From contig NZ_JAWXVZ010000005.1 of NCBI RefSeq assembly GCF_033843645.1, forward strand, positions 325,824 through 389,823: a stretch of 64,000 bases of DNA. The letters run 5' to 3'. This stretch comes from Pseudovibrio zosterae. GTDB lineage: Bacteria > Pseudomonadota > Alphaproteobacteria > Rhizobiales > Stappiaceae. Of this stretch, positions 8,147 through 15,579 are shown one piece after another. Below the pieces are notes generated by a model. It had not been told where the DNA came from. It searched no databases and saw nothing but the letters and a program-made list of their open reading frames with translations. The position numbers and the translations under genes are program-made. Position 1 is the stretch's first letter. Each line of letters opens with the position of its first letter.

Positions 8147-9150
8147 ACAGGCTCCACTTCTTGAAGCGCTGGGAGACAGTGCTGGCTATCCTCCTGGTTG
8201 GCGAAATTCTGGTGTTTGGCGCCATCAATCCGGCCTTCCTGCGCCCTTCAACATTGCTGTTTTCAACGAGCGACTTCGTTCATATCGGCATTGTGGCTCT
8301 TGCCCTTACTCTGGTGATCATCACCGGCGGCATTGACCTTTCCATCGGGGCTGTAATGGGGCTTGCAGCGATCACTCTTGGGCTGCTTTGGGTGAATGGC
8401 GTCAACATTTGGATCGCCTGCCTTGGTGCCCTTTGTGTTGGCTGTGCAACCGGTGTTCTTAACTCGGTGGCCATTCACGTGGCCAAGGTCAACCCGCTTG
8501 TGATTACGCTTGGATCAAGCTTCTTGTTCAGTGGCGCAGCACTGGTTCTGTCCGGTCTTGGTGGGGCCTCCGGCTATGAGGGCATCAGCGGCTTTGATGC
8601 AAGCTTTGTGGAATTGGCGAACCTGGAGGTCCTCGGCCTGCCATTTCCGCTTGTCATCTTCTTTGTGGCGACCGGGATCTTCATGGTCATCCTGCATCGC
8701 ACCCGCTTTGGTCGCTACATCTATCTGATCGGCCAGAACGACCGGGCAGCACGGTATGCAGGGGTGCCTCAGTTCCGCACGCTCACCATTGCCTATGCCC
8801 TTACCGGTATCATGGCAGCGCTTTCGGGGCTGGTACTGGCAAGCTACTTCGGCTCAGCCCGTTCAGATTTTGGCTCTGCGGCGCTGATGCCCGCCATCAC
8901 CGCAGTGGTTCTGGGTGGGACCAGCATCTACGGCGGCTCTGGCACCATTCTTGGCACAGCATTGGCAGCATTGCTGGTCGGCTACTTTCAAACAGGTCTG
9001 CAAATCATCGGGGTTTCCAGTCACGTCTCCAACGCGCTCTCTGGCGGGTTGCTGGTGTTGGTGGTTGCCCTGCGCAGCCTGAGTGAGATGGGACGCGCTT
9101 ATTACCTCCAGTGGCGCGTGCTCAAGAGCGTTGGGCAGCAGACAAGCTGA
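8143..9150 (+). CDS. lsrD: AI-2 ABC importer permease LsrD
   Basis: A 335-residue second permease, paralogous to LsrC. It carries ITGGIDLSIGAVMGLAAITLG near residues 65-85, the coupling loop GQNDRAARYAGVPQ, and LGGTSIYGGSGTILGTALAA. In the inner membrane it pairs with LsrC. The ATG overlaps the lsrC stop by 4 bases. An 89-base gap separates it from lsrB, whose own ribosome-binding site (GGGAG) is strong, in keeping with high output of the binding protein. Confidence 0.93.
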   Translation: MNRLHFLKRWETVLAILLVGEILVFGAINPAFLRPSTLLFSTSDFVHIGIVALALTLVIITGGIDLSIGAVMGLAAITLGLLWVNGVNIWIACLGALCVGCATGVLNSVAIHVAKVNPLVITLGSSFLFSGAALVLSGLGGASGYEGISGFDASFVELANLEVLGLPFPLVIFFVATGIFMVILHRTRFGRYIYLIGQNDRAARYAGVPQFRTLTIAYALTGIMAALSGLVLASYFGSARSDFGSAALMPAITAVVLGGTSIYGGSGTILGTALAALLVGYFQTGLQIIGVSSHVSNALSGGLLVLVVALRSLSEMGRAYYLQWRVLKSVGQQTS

Positions 9151-9239
9151 TCCAGCGCACCAATGGGAGACGGTCCGCACGCCTTCTGGGAGAGCTGGCA
9201 GGGATGCGGGTTACATAATCAAACTTCGGGAGAAACACT

Positions 9240-10268
9240 ATGAAACGCCTAGGTACGATTTCTACAGCACTGGCATTGGCATTTGCAGCATCCACCATGC
9301 TCACCACCGCAAATGCTGCGGAAAAGCGCATTGCGTTCATTCCAAAGCTGGTCGGCGTTGGCTTCTTCACTTCCGGCGGTCAGGGGGCTGTCGAGGCTGG
9401 CAAGGAGCTTGGCGTGACCGTGACCTATGATGGGCCAACCGAACCTTCGGTATCCGGACAGGTCCAGTACATCAACACCTTCGCCAATCAGGGCTATGAC
9501 GCAATCTCTATTTCCGCCGTCTCTCCAGATGGCCTGTGTCCGGCCCTGAAGCGCGCCATGAAGCGTGGCGTAAAGGTTCTGACGTGGGATTCCGACGTGA
9601 ACCCAGAATGCCGTAGCTACTACATCAATCAGGGCACACCAGCGCAACTTGGTACCCTTCTGGTGGATATGGCGGCAGACCAGCACAAGGAAGAGAAGGC
9701 GAAGGTTGCCTTTTTCTACTCAAGCCCGACGGTGACCGATCAGAACGCCTGGGTAAAGGCGGCAAAGGAGAAGATCGCAGCTGAGCATCCGGGTTGGGAA
9801 GTCGTGACAACCCAGTTTGGCTACAATGATGCACAAAAGTCTTTGCAGACCGGTGAAGGTATTCTTCAGGCCTACAAGGATTTGGACATCATCATCGCGC
9901 CAGATGCAAACGCACTGCCTGCCGCTGCACAAGCTGCAGAAAACCTTGGACGCGCTGGTGAAGTGATCATCGTTGGTTTCTCCACGCCAAACGTCATGCG
10001 TCCTTATGTCAAGCGCGACACCGTCAAGCAGTTTGGGCTGTGGGACGTGACCAAGCAAGGCCGCATCTCCACCTTCGTTGCTGAGCATCTTCTCAATGAA
10101 GGCCCAATGAACGTTGGTGACACCATGGACATTCCGGGCGTTGGCACCATCGAAGTCAGCCCGAACAGCGTTCAGGGCTACGAGTACGAAGCTGACGGCA
10201 ATGGCATCATCCTGCTGCCAGAACGTCAGGTCTTCAACAAGGAAAACATCGACAACTTCGATTTCTAA
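9240..10268 (+). CDS. lsrB: AI-2 periplasmic binding protein LsrB
   Basis: A 342-residue protein with a Sec signal peptide (cleavage likely after ANA near residue 26) and a type I periplasmic-binding fold. The mature sequence is strikingly like enterobacterial LsrB as I remember it: IAFIPKLVGVGFFTSGG, TYDGPTEPSVSGQVQ, SAVSPDGLCPALKRAMKRG, YYSSP-type FFYSSPTVTDQNAWV, APDANALPAAAQAAENL and the C-terminal LLPERQVFNKENI. The Asp/Gln and Pro/Ala ligand segments known for LsrB (TDQN, DANALP) are present, so AI-2 binding is very likely. A GC-rich hairpin follows the gene, typical for binding-protein genes inside operons. Confidence 0.96.
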   Translation: MKRLGTISTALALAFAASTMLTTANAAEKRIAFIPKLVGVGFFTSGGQGAVEAGKELGVTVTYDGPTEPSVSGQVQYINTFANQGYDAISISAVSPDGLCPALKRAMKRGVKVLTWDSDVNPECRSYYINQGTPAQLGTLLVDMAADQHKEEKAKVAFFYSSPTVTDQNAWVKAAKEKIAAEHPGWEVVTTQFGYNDAQKSLQTGEGILQAYKDLDIIIAPDANALPAAAQAAENLGRAGEVIIVGFSTPNVMRPYVKRDTVKQFGLWDVTKQGRISTFVAEHLLNEGPMNVGDTMDIPGVGTIEVSPNSVQGYEYEADGNGIILLPERQVFNKENIDNFDF

Positions 10269-10304
10269 TCGAGGCTTTTCAATCTCCACAACTCATCGGC
10301 AAGG

Positions 10305-10325
10305 GGAGGCGCATCCAGCGCCTCC
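10305..10325 (+). other. Hairpin downstream of lsrB
   Basis: GGAGGCGC (10305-10312) pairs with GCGCCTCC (10318-10325) over a 5-base loop, with no T-run. This looks like a 3'-end stabiliser that keeps lsrB mRNA abundant relative to lsrG. Similar hairpins follow both BMP binding-protein genes at 42836 and 44141. Confidence 0.65.
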
Positions 10326-10373
10326 TCACGTCAAAAAACTGTGCCCTTGTCGGGCAGCAAAGGACTTGAACCC

Positions 10374-10670
10374 ATGCACGTAACCCTCGTCGAAATTCAG
10401 GTAAAGCCAGACCGCATCGAAGACTTTCTGCGCGTCTTTCGCCCAAATCATGAAGGGTCCATTCAGGAACCGGGCTGCCTGCGGTTTGACGTTCTGCAAG
10501 ACCCGGAAGATCCCACCAAGTTTTCCATCTATGAAGCCTATGTCGACCAGGATGCCGTTCTGGCGCACAAGCAGACGCCTCATTATCTGAAGGTGAAGGC
10601 TGAGCTGGAAGACATTATGACCGGTCCGCGCACACACCGCGTCTTTAAAGGCATTCTGCCAGAAGTTTAA
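10374..10670 (+). CDS. lsrG: (4S)-4-hydroxy-5-phosphonooxypentane-2,3-dione isomerase LsrG
   Basis: A 98-residue ABM-superfamily protein. LsrG converts phospho-AI-2 to 3-hydroxy-5-phosphonooxypentane-2,4-dione, the LsrF substrate. The opening MHVTLVEIQVKPDRIEDF and the segments RFDVLQDPEDP, YEAYVDQDAV, HKQTPHY and MTGPRTHRVF follow E. coli LsrG. I choose the ATG at 10374 because the known family starts with MHVTLVEI; an in-frame GTG at 10341 would add 11 unrelated residues. It lies 12 bases upstream of the epimerase-like gene. Confidence 0.94.
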   Translation: MHVTLVEIQVKPDRIEDFLRVFRPNHEGSIQEPGCLRFDVLQDPEDPTKFSIYEAYVDQDAVLAHKQTPHYLKVKAELEDIMTGPRTHRVFKGILPEV

Positions 10671-10682
10671 GGGGCCCAGCTC

Positions 10683-11438
10683 ATGCAATCCGGTTCATCA
10701 CACCAACGTCCTGGCCCTCAGGATCTGATCTCCCGCGAAGCTCTGGTCGCATGGTTGCGCAGCGCTGCTCCTCATTTGAGCGTCGGGCTGATGGCGGCCA
10801 ATGCCATGGCCTATGGTGCCGCAGTCTCAGAATTGGAGCAGGCAGGAGTCAACCTCTTGCATTACGATGTCATGGACGGTGTTTTCTGTCCGCAAATGAC
10901 AGCGGGCGCCGGTCTTGTCAAAGCAACTGAAACAACCATGCTCAAGGACGTTCACCTGATGGTGGATGATCCGCTGAGCCACATTCAGGCATTTATCACG
11001 GCTGGTGCGGATATCGTTCATGTGCATGCAGAAGGCACCCGCCATTTGCATCGCGCGCTGGTCGAGTTGGATGTGCCCGTAGTTGGAGCGAAAAGCGACC
11101 GCAAGATTATTCGTTCCGTTGCCCTCAACCCCGGAAGCTCAGCAGAGCTTGTGCGGCCAGTGATACGATCGCTTGAAATGGTGACCTTGATCGCCGTTGA
11201 TCCGGGTTGGAGCGGGGGATCCCCCAACGAGGCGACGGCCGAAAAAGTCAAAGCGATCCGGACCATGGCAAGAGAGGCGGGCGTTGATCCGCTTGTCTGC
11301 ATAGACGGCGGCATCACGCCAACAACATTTCCAATGGCCGCGGCCATGCAGGCGGATATCATTGTCAGCGGCAGTGCGGTCTTCAAGAGCGGCAAGTCGA
11401 TTGCTGACAACCTGAAGAGCCTCACAACCATTGAGTGA
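10683..11438 (+). CDS. lsrE: Ribulose-phosphate 3-epimerase-like protein, LsrE type
   Basis: A 251-residue TIM-barrel protein of the Rpe family. The metal ligands of true epimerases are recognisable: His and Asp in LLHYDVMDG, His in VHLMVDD, and Asp in CIDGGITP. The normally strict VNPGFGGQ is replaced by VDPGWSGGSPN, and the N-terminal strand reads VGLMAANAMA rather than the usual PSILSAD, so it is not the housekeeping Rpe. The Salmonella lsr operon also ends with an Rpe homologue, LsrE, of undefined function, and position here matches. The first 35 residues are an extension; a shorter start at M38 is possible. Substrate unknown. Confidence 0.85.
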   Translation: MQSGSSHQRPGPQDLISREALVAWLRSAAPHLSVGLMAANAMAYGAAVSELEQAGVNLLHYDVMDGVFCPQMTAGAGLVKATETTMLKDVHLMVDDPLSHIQAFITAGADIVHVHAEGTRHLHRALVELDVPVVGAKSDRKIIRSVALNPGSSAELVRPVIRSLEMVTLIAVDPGWSGGSPNEATAEKVKAIRTMAREAGVDPLVCIDGGITPTTFPMAAAMQADIIVSGSAVFKSGKSIADNLKSLTTIE

Positions 11439-11473
11439 GCCAGCGTTTCACCTCATGACACGCACATAGGAAG

Positions 11474-11507
11474 GCTCTCTTGTCCGGAAAAGGGCAGGAG
11501 AGCTTTT
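11474..11507 (+). terminator. Intrinsic terminator of the lsrFACDBGE operon
   Basis: A 12-bp stem with wobble pairs (11474-11485 with 11492-11503, 6-base loop) is followed by TTTTC. It lies 36 bases after the lsrE stop, closing the operon. Confidence 0.8.
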
Positions 11508-11532
11508 CTGAGCTGTGTCCTTGGAACAGATC

Positions 11533-11631
11533 CTAGCCGATAATCTTTGTGGTAATGAGGAGAAGAAAGCCGACTGATGAAAACATGGCAGCGTAGGCGG
11601 CGGTTGTGAAGACGAGGTTCTTGACCTGCAT
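11533..11631 (-). CDS. Candidate 32-residue single-pass membrane peptide
   Basis: ATG at 11631 to TAG at 11533 encodes MQVKNLVFTTAAYAAMFSSV followed by GFLLLITTKIIG. A short basic N-terminus leads into about 24 hydrophobic residues, then a Lys near the end, as in known small inner-membrane proteins. AGGAG lies six bases before the start, a good ribosome-binding site. It stands alone between the lsr terminator and the next minus-strand gene. I do not recognise a family. Support is the ribosome-binding site plus a clean transmembrane pattern. Confidence 0.5.
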   Translation of the reverse strand: MQVKNLVFTTAAYAAMFSSVGFLLLITTKIIG

Positions 11632-11754
11632 AGGGAGCTCCTTCCATGAAGCTTCTTGTCTCTAACGTGGTGACCTTACGTTATCCTGTTTGCAAAATCG
11701 AGCTAAATAACTGTTATCGCGAAAATAAATACTTTTATTTACGATTAGGTAAGG

Positions 11755-11780
11755 CCCGCCAAGAGGTTAGGTTTGGCGGG
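11755..11780 (-). terminator. Hairpin after the secreted caspase-like gene
   Basis: CCCGCCAA (11755-11762) pairs with TTGGCGGG (11773-11780) across a 10-base loop, 30 bases past the stop at 11810. On the minus strand no long T-run follows, so termination efficiency is uncertain. Confidence 0.5.
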
Positions 11781-11809
11781 ACTTGTTCATAAGATTTTAC
11801 GCAAACGTT

Positions 11810-12619
11810 TCAGCACGCGTCGTGCTCTTTGCCGCATACAGAGAACGCGGTGCCAGCGTTGTTCCATTTGATCAGAAGGCCGTAGTTGTAGCTGTCTTCC
11901 TCTGGATCTGTGGCGGCGTCGGTGACGAACATCTTCAGCACCTCATCGTGAAATTCAGAGAGCTTGGCCGCATTCAATGGGTCCGTGTATGCTTCACAGG
12001 CTTTTTGCCAGTTTTTTCCAGTCTGGTTGTACTCGCTCGCATTGGTATCACCTGACCAGATCTTCATGATGTTGTCGACGACCTTGTTGAAACCCGCGTT
12101 GTTCGAATTCGTGACATCGTATAGATCCTTGGCTTCCGAGAGCACGGCGCTGCCATCGCCAACCAGCGCACAAGGACCCTTGGGGCCGTATAGTGAATTG
12201 ATGTTGTCGTCATACTCGGCGTTCAGCTTGCTGCGCGCATTTCCTGATCCTGTATAGCAGCCACTGAAGAACACGGTTTCCGGTGTGCTGGCGTGAGCCG
12301 CCTTGAAGTATGTGGCAAAGTCTGCGTTAGCGATGCCGCCAACGTTTTCAGGGCTGCTGTGGGCGGAAATGTAGACCGTGCTGAAGTCATCAAAGCTTTT
12401 GTCGGTCTTTACTTTGGACACAGTGCCATCGCTTGCCATGAAGAAAACGTCTGTAGCGCCCTTTGTCGCTGCCCAATGCGAAACCATAATGTCCGCTGGG
12501 TTCGCACAAATCTGTTTGGTAAGAAGTACGGCCCCTTCTGCAAACGCAGAGCTGCAACTCAGCAAGCCTGCGAGCAGTGAGATGCCAGCCGTTTTCAATG
12601 GGGATTTGATTGGAGCCAT
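11810..12619 (-). CDS. Exported protein with a caspase-like His/Cys pattern
   Basis: A 269-residue protein. A signal peptide ends near residue 27 (SCSSAFA|EG), so it should be periplasmic or secreted. The core reads DFSTVYISAHSSPENVGG (H87) and then ETVFFSGCYTGSG (C121). A hydrophobic strand ending in His, about 34 residues before a hydrophobic strand ending in Cys-x-(S/T)-G, is the layout of clan CD (caspase, C80, CHAT) cysteine peptidases. I recognise no named family, so this is an inference from two motifs. Other cysteines (C38, C150, C208, C262, C269) suggest disulfides in an oxidising compartment. AAGGAGG precedes the ATG. It is on the same strand as, and downstream of, the amidohydrolase, but a terminator separates them. 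Confidence 0.75.
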   Translation of the reverse strand: MAPIKSPLKTAGISLLAGLLSCSSAFAEGAVLLTKQICANPADIMVSHWAATKGATDVFFMASDGTVSKVKTDKSFDDFSTVYISAHSSPENVGGIANADFATYFKAAHASTPETVFFSGCYTGSGNARSKLNAEYDDNINSLYGPKGPCALVGDGSAVLSEAKDLYDVTNSNNAGFNKVVDNIMKIWSGDTNASEYNQTGKNWQKACEAYTDPLNAAKLSEFHDEVLKMFVTDAATDPEEDSYNYGLLIKWNNAGTAFSVCGKEHDAC

Positions 12620-12760
12620 AACGAACCTCCTTGTGTTGATGGCAGCAGGAGAGACGTTGGAGGTTGCTAGCCTGTGATATCTGGTATGCCATATGGTTTC
12701 AGATCCATAAACTCCTTGGCGACAAATAATGACAACCCAGATGCGTTGAAGTTATAAATA

Positions 12761-12790
12761 GAAAAAAGCCCGCAGCAACGTCTGCGGGCT
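12761..12790 (-). terminator. Intrinsic terminator of the amidohydrolase gene
   Basis: On the minus strand, AGCCCGCAG and CTGCGGGCT (12782-12790 and 12767-12775) form a perfect 9-bp stem followed by TTTTTTC. It lies about 37 bases after the stop at 12827. Confidence 0.9.
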
Positions 12791-12826
12791 CTCTTCCTCA
12801 AGCAAAACAATGGCTATAAATGCCTA

Positions 12827-15316
12827 TTATTTACACTTTTCGCTCGTTTTTTCTGGTTTCCACTCTTCACCATTGAGGTAGGTGGCGCAAACCTTGATGT
12901 AAGGTAGGTCCATCTTGTTAACTGACAGAGGATCACTGTCCAGTATTACGAGGTCAGCTCGTTTGCCTGGTTCCAGACTCCCAATGTACGGATCAAGACC
13001 ATTTTGCTTGGCGGGGATCGTGGTTATGCCTTTGAGCGCCTGATAAACATCGATTTTCTGAACCAGATCGCTGCCCGGTGAAGGGAGCTCATAGCTGGCA
13101 TCGGACTTGATATCTGGGTATGTCCAAGTATTTCTCGTCACCATTTGGGAAACATACCAAAGCGGGCTCACAGGTGTAATCGGCGCATCGCTATGGAAGG
13201 AAACGTCAAAGGGTTCGTAGCTGTTCTGAGCGCTTTCATCAGATGCTTTGTCGCCCCCCAGTTCCGCTTTGTTTGCATCCAGCCACGGAGCGCGGCCTTC
13301 CTCATCGCTGTCTGTCCCGAGTGCTGTAAAGTTGACTTTGCCGTCAAGCAAGCTCAAGAAGCCGCCGCCCCAGTAGGCGACGTGCCCAGATGTATGGGAT
13401 AGGCCGATGTCATATTTTTGCGCGACTTTCTCGCCGTCGCATTCAACGTCTCGTGTCTCCCCACGAATTTTGCTCAACAGCTCTGCAACAGGGGTGCGTC
13501 CATAGCTCTGCGCAAATCCGCCTCCAACGGTTGCATGGTGTAAGATCATCGGAAGGGATCCGTCGTCAAATTTCCAGTGGCAATCCTCGACAAGCTTTTG
13601 AGCTGTTCTCGCAGCGCCTATCATGGCCTTGTCACCATTTGCATGCACTTGAATTTGCATTCCCTTCTCAACAAAGGGCTTCATGGCATTGTAAAAGGCC
13701 ACGCCCTCATCGGAGTCCGGTCCGGTGTAGATGGAAGCAGTAAGTGCAGCTGCATTGTTGTCTGGATGTTGAGTGCCATCATGGGCTGCGTTCGCGAAGA
13801 CAATGTAGTTCGCACCATGAGAGCCATGCACACCTTCGCCAGCTTCAGTGCAGATCCCATTCGATGCGTAAGAATCTACCAGAAAGGCGCTGCAGCCTTG
13901 CGTCGAGCCATCGATCCAGAACTTGATGCCATTGACGCCAAAGGTGCCCAGCTCGTTGTCAATCGTTTTGCCATTGATCGTCACTTTTTCAGGCCATGGC
14001 CCGGTGTACAAGCGCTCAGCAATCTTGGCGGCTTCCTCGCTGTTGCTGTGGTTTACGTTCGAAGCAACCAGAGTACGGATGCGGAAGGGAGCGGCCTTCA
14101 TGTTTCCTTCATAGCCAACCTTTTCGCTGCCTACGGCAACAGCCCCCAAATACTGGATCATTGGCTCGGAAAAACCGCCCGCATCGATCAAGGTGGTCAC
14201 ACCCTTTTCTGCGATCCTCTGGACGATTTTGCCAGTCGCCTCTACACCATCTTTCTTATTCATGAAGTAGAACGGGCTGCTCTCATCAGCCCCGACTGCT
14301 TCCTGAACAGCCTTTAGGAACAAAGCGTATGCATCTTCTTCCTGAAGTAGGCCGGTGTAGTTTCCATCATCACCTACAGCCCATTTTCCCAGAACGGGAG
14401 GGTCCTTTTTGGCATCATCAGGACCACACGGCCAGCGTTCGCAAATGCCTGATGCGATGAACGCTTGTCCATTTACGTAGGCAACGTGTCCAGATTGGTC
14501 GAGAAGGAAAACAGGTAACTCACCAGGGCCTGCGCCTTTTACATTTTCCTCAATGGAAACTGCCGGATTTTGACGAAAAGCCTGTGTCATCTCGATCGCT
14601 TCTTCGGTTACCCCAAAGCGCGCAGGATCAATTCCATTGCCCACGATCCATTCGGTTTTGCCATTCTTGCCGCCGATCAGGCGACTTTCGCTTTCATTCA
14701 GGACTGTCATTGTCCAATCGAGAACTGTTAGGTGGGGGTTCTCAGCTTGCCAGCCGTCGCTCGTATAGTAGTTGCCTTGGTCATCTTTAAAATTTGGAAA
14801 GTCGCCGCAGGTAGAAACCTCTCGACCATCAACCATCATCGTGTCATCGCCGTAAAGACGGTAGTGGTAGGGTTCAGGTAGACAGGTTGAAAGATCGGCA
14901 CCGGCGGAGAAGTTAACCATCAGAGGCAGGTGGACGTGAGGCTCTACAAAGCCAGGCATCAATGTCTTGCCATTCAGGTCTACAACCTTAAAAAAACGCC
15001 TAAAATGTAATGGCATTCGTGCGATGTAGTCTGCAATCTCCTGCGTGCTGTTAAATGTTTGAAGGATCGTATCGCCTGCGGTGAGCAGGCCAGCCGGCCT
15101 ATCATGTTCATTGACCATAGTAATGATCCGGCCAGGTGTTTGTCCGTCTGCGCGAAATAGTTTTATTTCCCCCCATTCAATACTGGCACTATCCTCCGCC
15201 ATCGAGGGCGCATGACTAGCAAGAAGCAAGAGGCTGGCTGCTGTAGTAAATGTGAGATGTAGTAAGGAGCTGCAAATCGCTGAAGTTTTATTCAGTAAAT
15301 ACTTGTAGTTGGACAT
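12827..15316 (-). CDS. Exported amidohydrolase, YtcJ-like (amidohydrolase 3 family)
   Basis: An 829-residue metal-dependent hydrolase with an N-terminal signal sequence (hydrophobic stretch around 15-40, ending near APSMAED). The HxH metal motif is in LMPGFVEPHVHLPL (about residues 120-133). Later barrel elements are GVTTLIDAGGF, MQIQVHANGDKAMIGAART, MILHHATVGG and FTALGTDSDEE, and the C-terminal composite sheet has IGSLEPGKRADLVILDSDPL. Relatives such as YtcJ are usually about 530-600 residues, so this one has insertions, mainly around 140-270. Substrate unknown. GGAGA precedes the ATG. The upstream region (15317-15530) is AT-rich and probably holds its promoter. Confidence 0.88.
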   Translation of the reverse strand: MSNYKYLLNKTSAICSSLLHLTFTTAASLLLLASHAPSMAEDSASIEWGEIKLFRADGQTPGRIITMVNEHDRPAGLLTAGDTILQTFNSTQEIADYIARMPLHFRRFFKVVDLNGKTLMPGFVEPHVHLPLMVNFSAGADLSTCLPEPYHYRLYGDDTMMVDGREVSTCGDFPNFKDDQGNYYTSDGWQAENPHLTVLDWTMTVLNESESRLIGGKNGKTEWIVGNGIDPARFGVTEEAIEMTQAFRQNPAVSIEENVKGAGPGELPVFLLDQSGHVAYVNGQAFIASGICERWPCGPDDAKKDPPVLGKWAVGDDGNYTGLLQEEDAYALFLKAVQEAVGADESSPFYFMNKKDGVEATGKIVQRIAEKGVTTLIDAGGFSEPMIQYLGAVAVGSEKVGYEGNMKAAPFRIRTLVASNVNHSNSEEAAKIAERLYTGPWPEKVTINGKTIDNELGTFGVNGIKFWIDGSTQGCSAFLVDSYASNGICTEAGEGVHGSHGANYIVFANAAHDGTQHPDNNAAALTASIYTGPDSDEGVAFYNAMKPFVEKGMQIQVHANGDKAMIGAARTAQKLVEDCHWKFDDGSLPMILHHATVGGGFAQSYGRTPVAELLSKIRGETRDVECDGEKVAQKYDIGLSHTSGHVAYWGGGFLSLLDGKVNFTALGTDSDEEGRAPWLDANKAELGGDKASDESAQNSYEPFDVSFHSDAPITPVSPLWYVSQMVTRNTWTYPDIKSDASYELPSPGSDLVQKIDVYQALKGITTIPAKQNGLDPYIGSLEPGKRADLVILDSDPLSVNKMDLPYIKVCATYLNGEEWKPEKTSEKCK

Positions 15317-15558
15317 GTCGGTCTCCGTATATAATCGTGTGCGGACCGCATGCTAATACTTCATTTTCTCATTATGGATTTTTATAGATCAATAACATTT
15401 ATGATATAGTCATTATTTTTGTAATAATTTATTTCGTTACATCTTAAAATTATTGATAATGTAAATACTCTGATGAGTTTTGGTTTTTATTGTAAGCGCT
15501 TATCTCTGCTCTAACGGTTGTTAGCGCATTTTGTACACCTACATTATAAAAACACGTC
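15317..15558. other. AT-rich divergent intergenic region
   Basis: About 240 bases between the divergent amidohydrolase and PhoD-like genes. It is clearly AT-rich (15355-15480) and presumably holds both promoters. I see no convincing operator palindrome or RNA element. Confidence 0.4.
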
Positions 15559-15579
15559 TTGAAAAACTTTCATTGGAAT

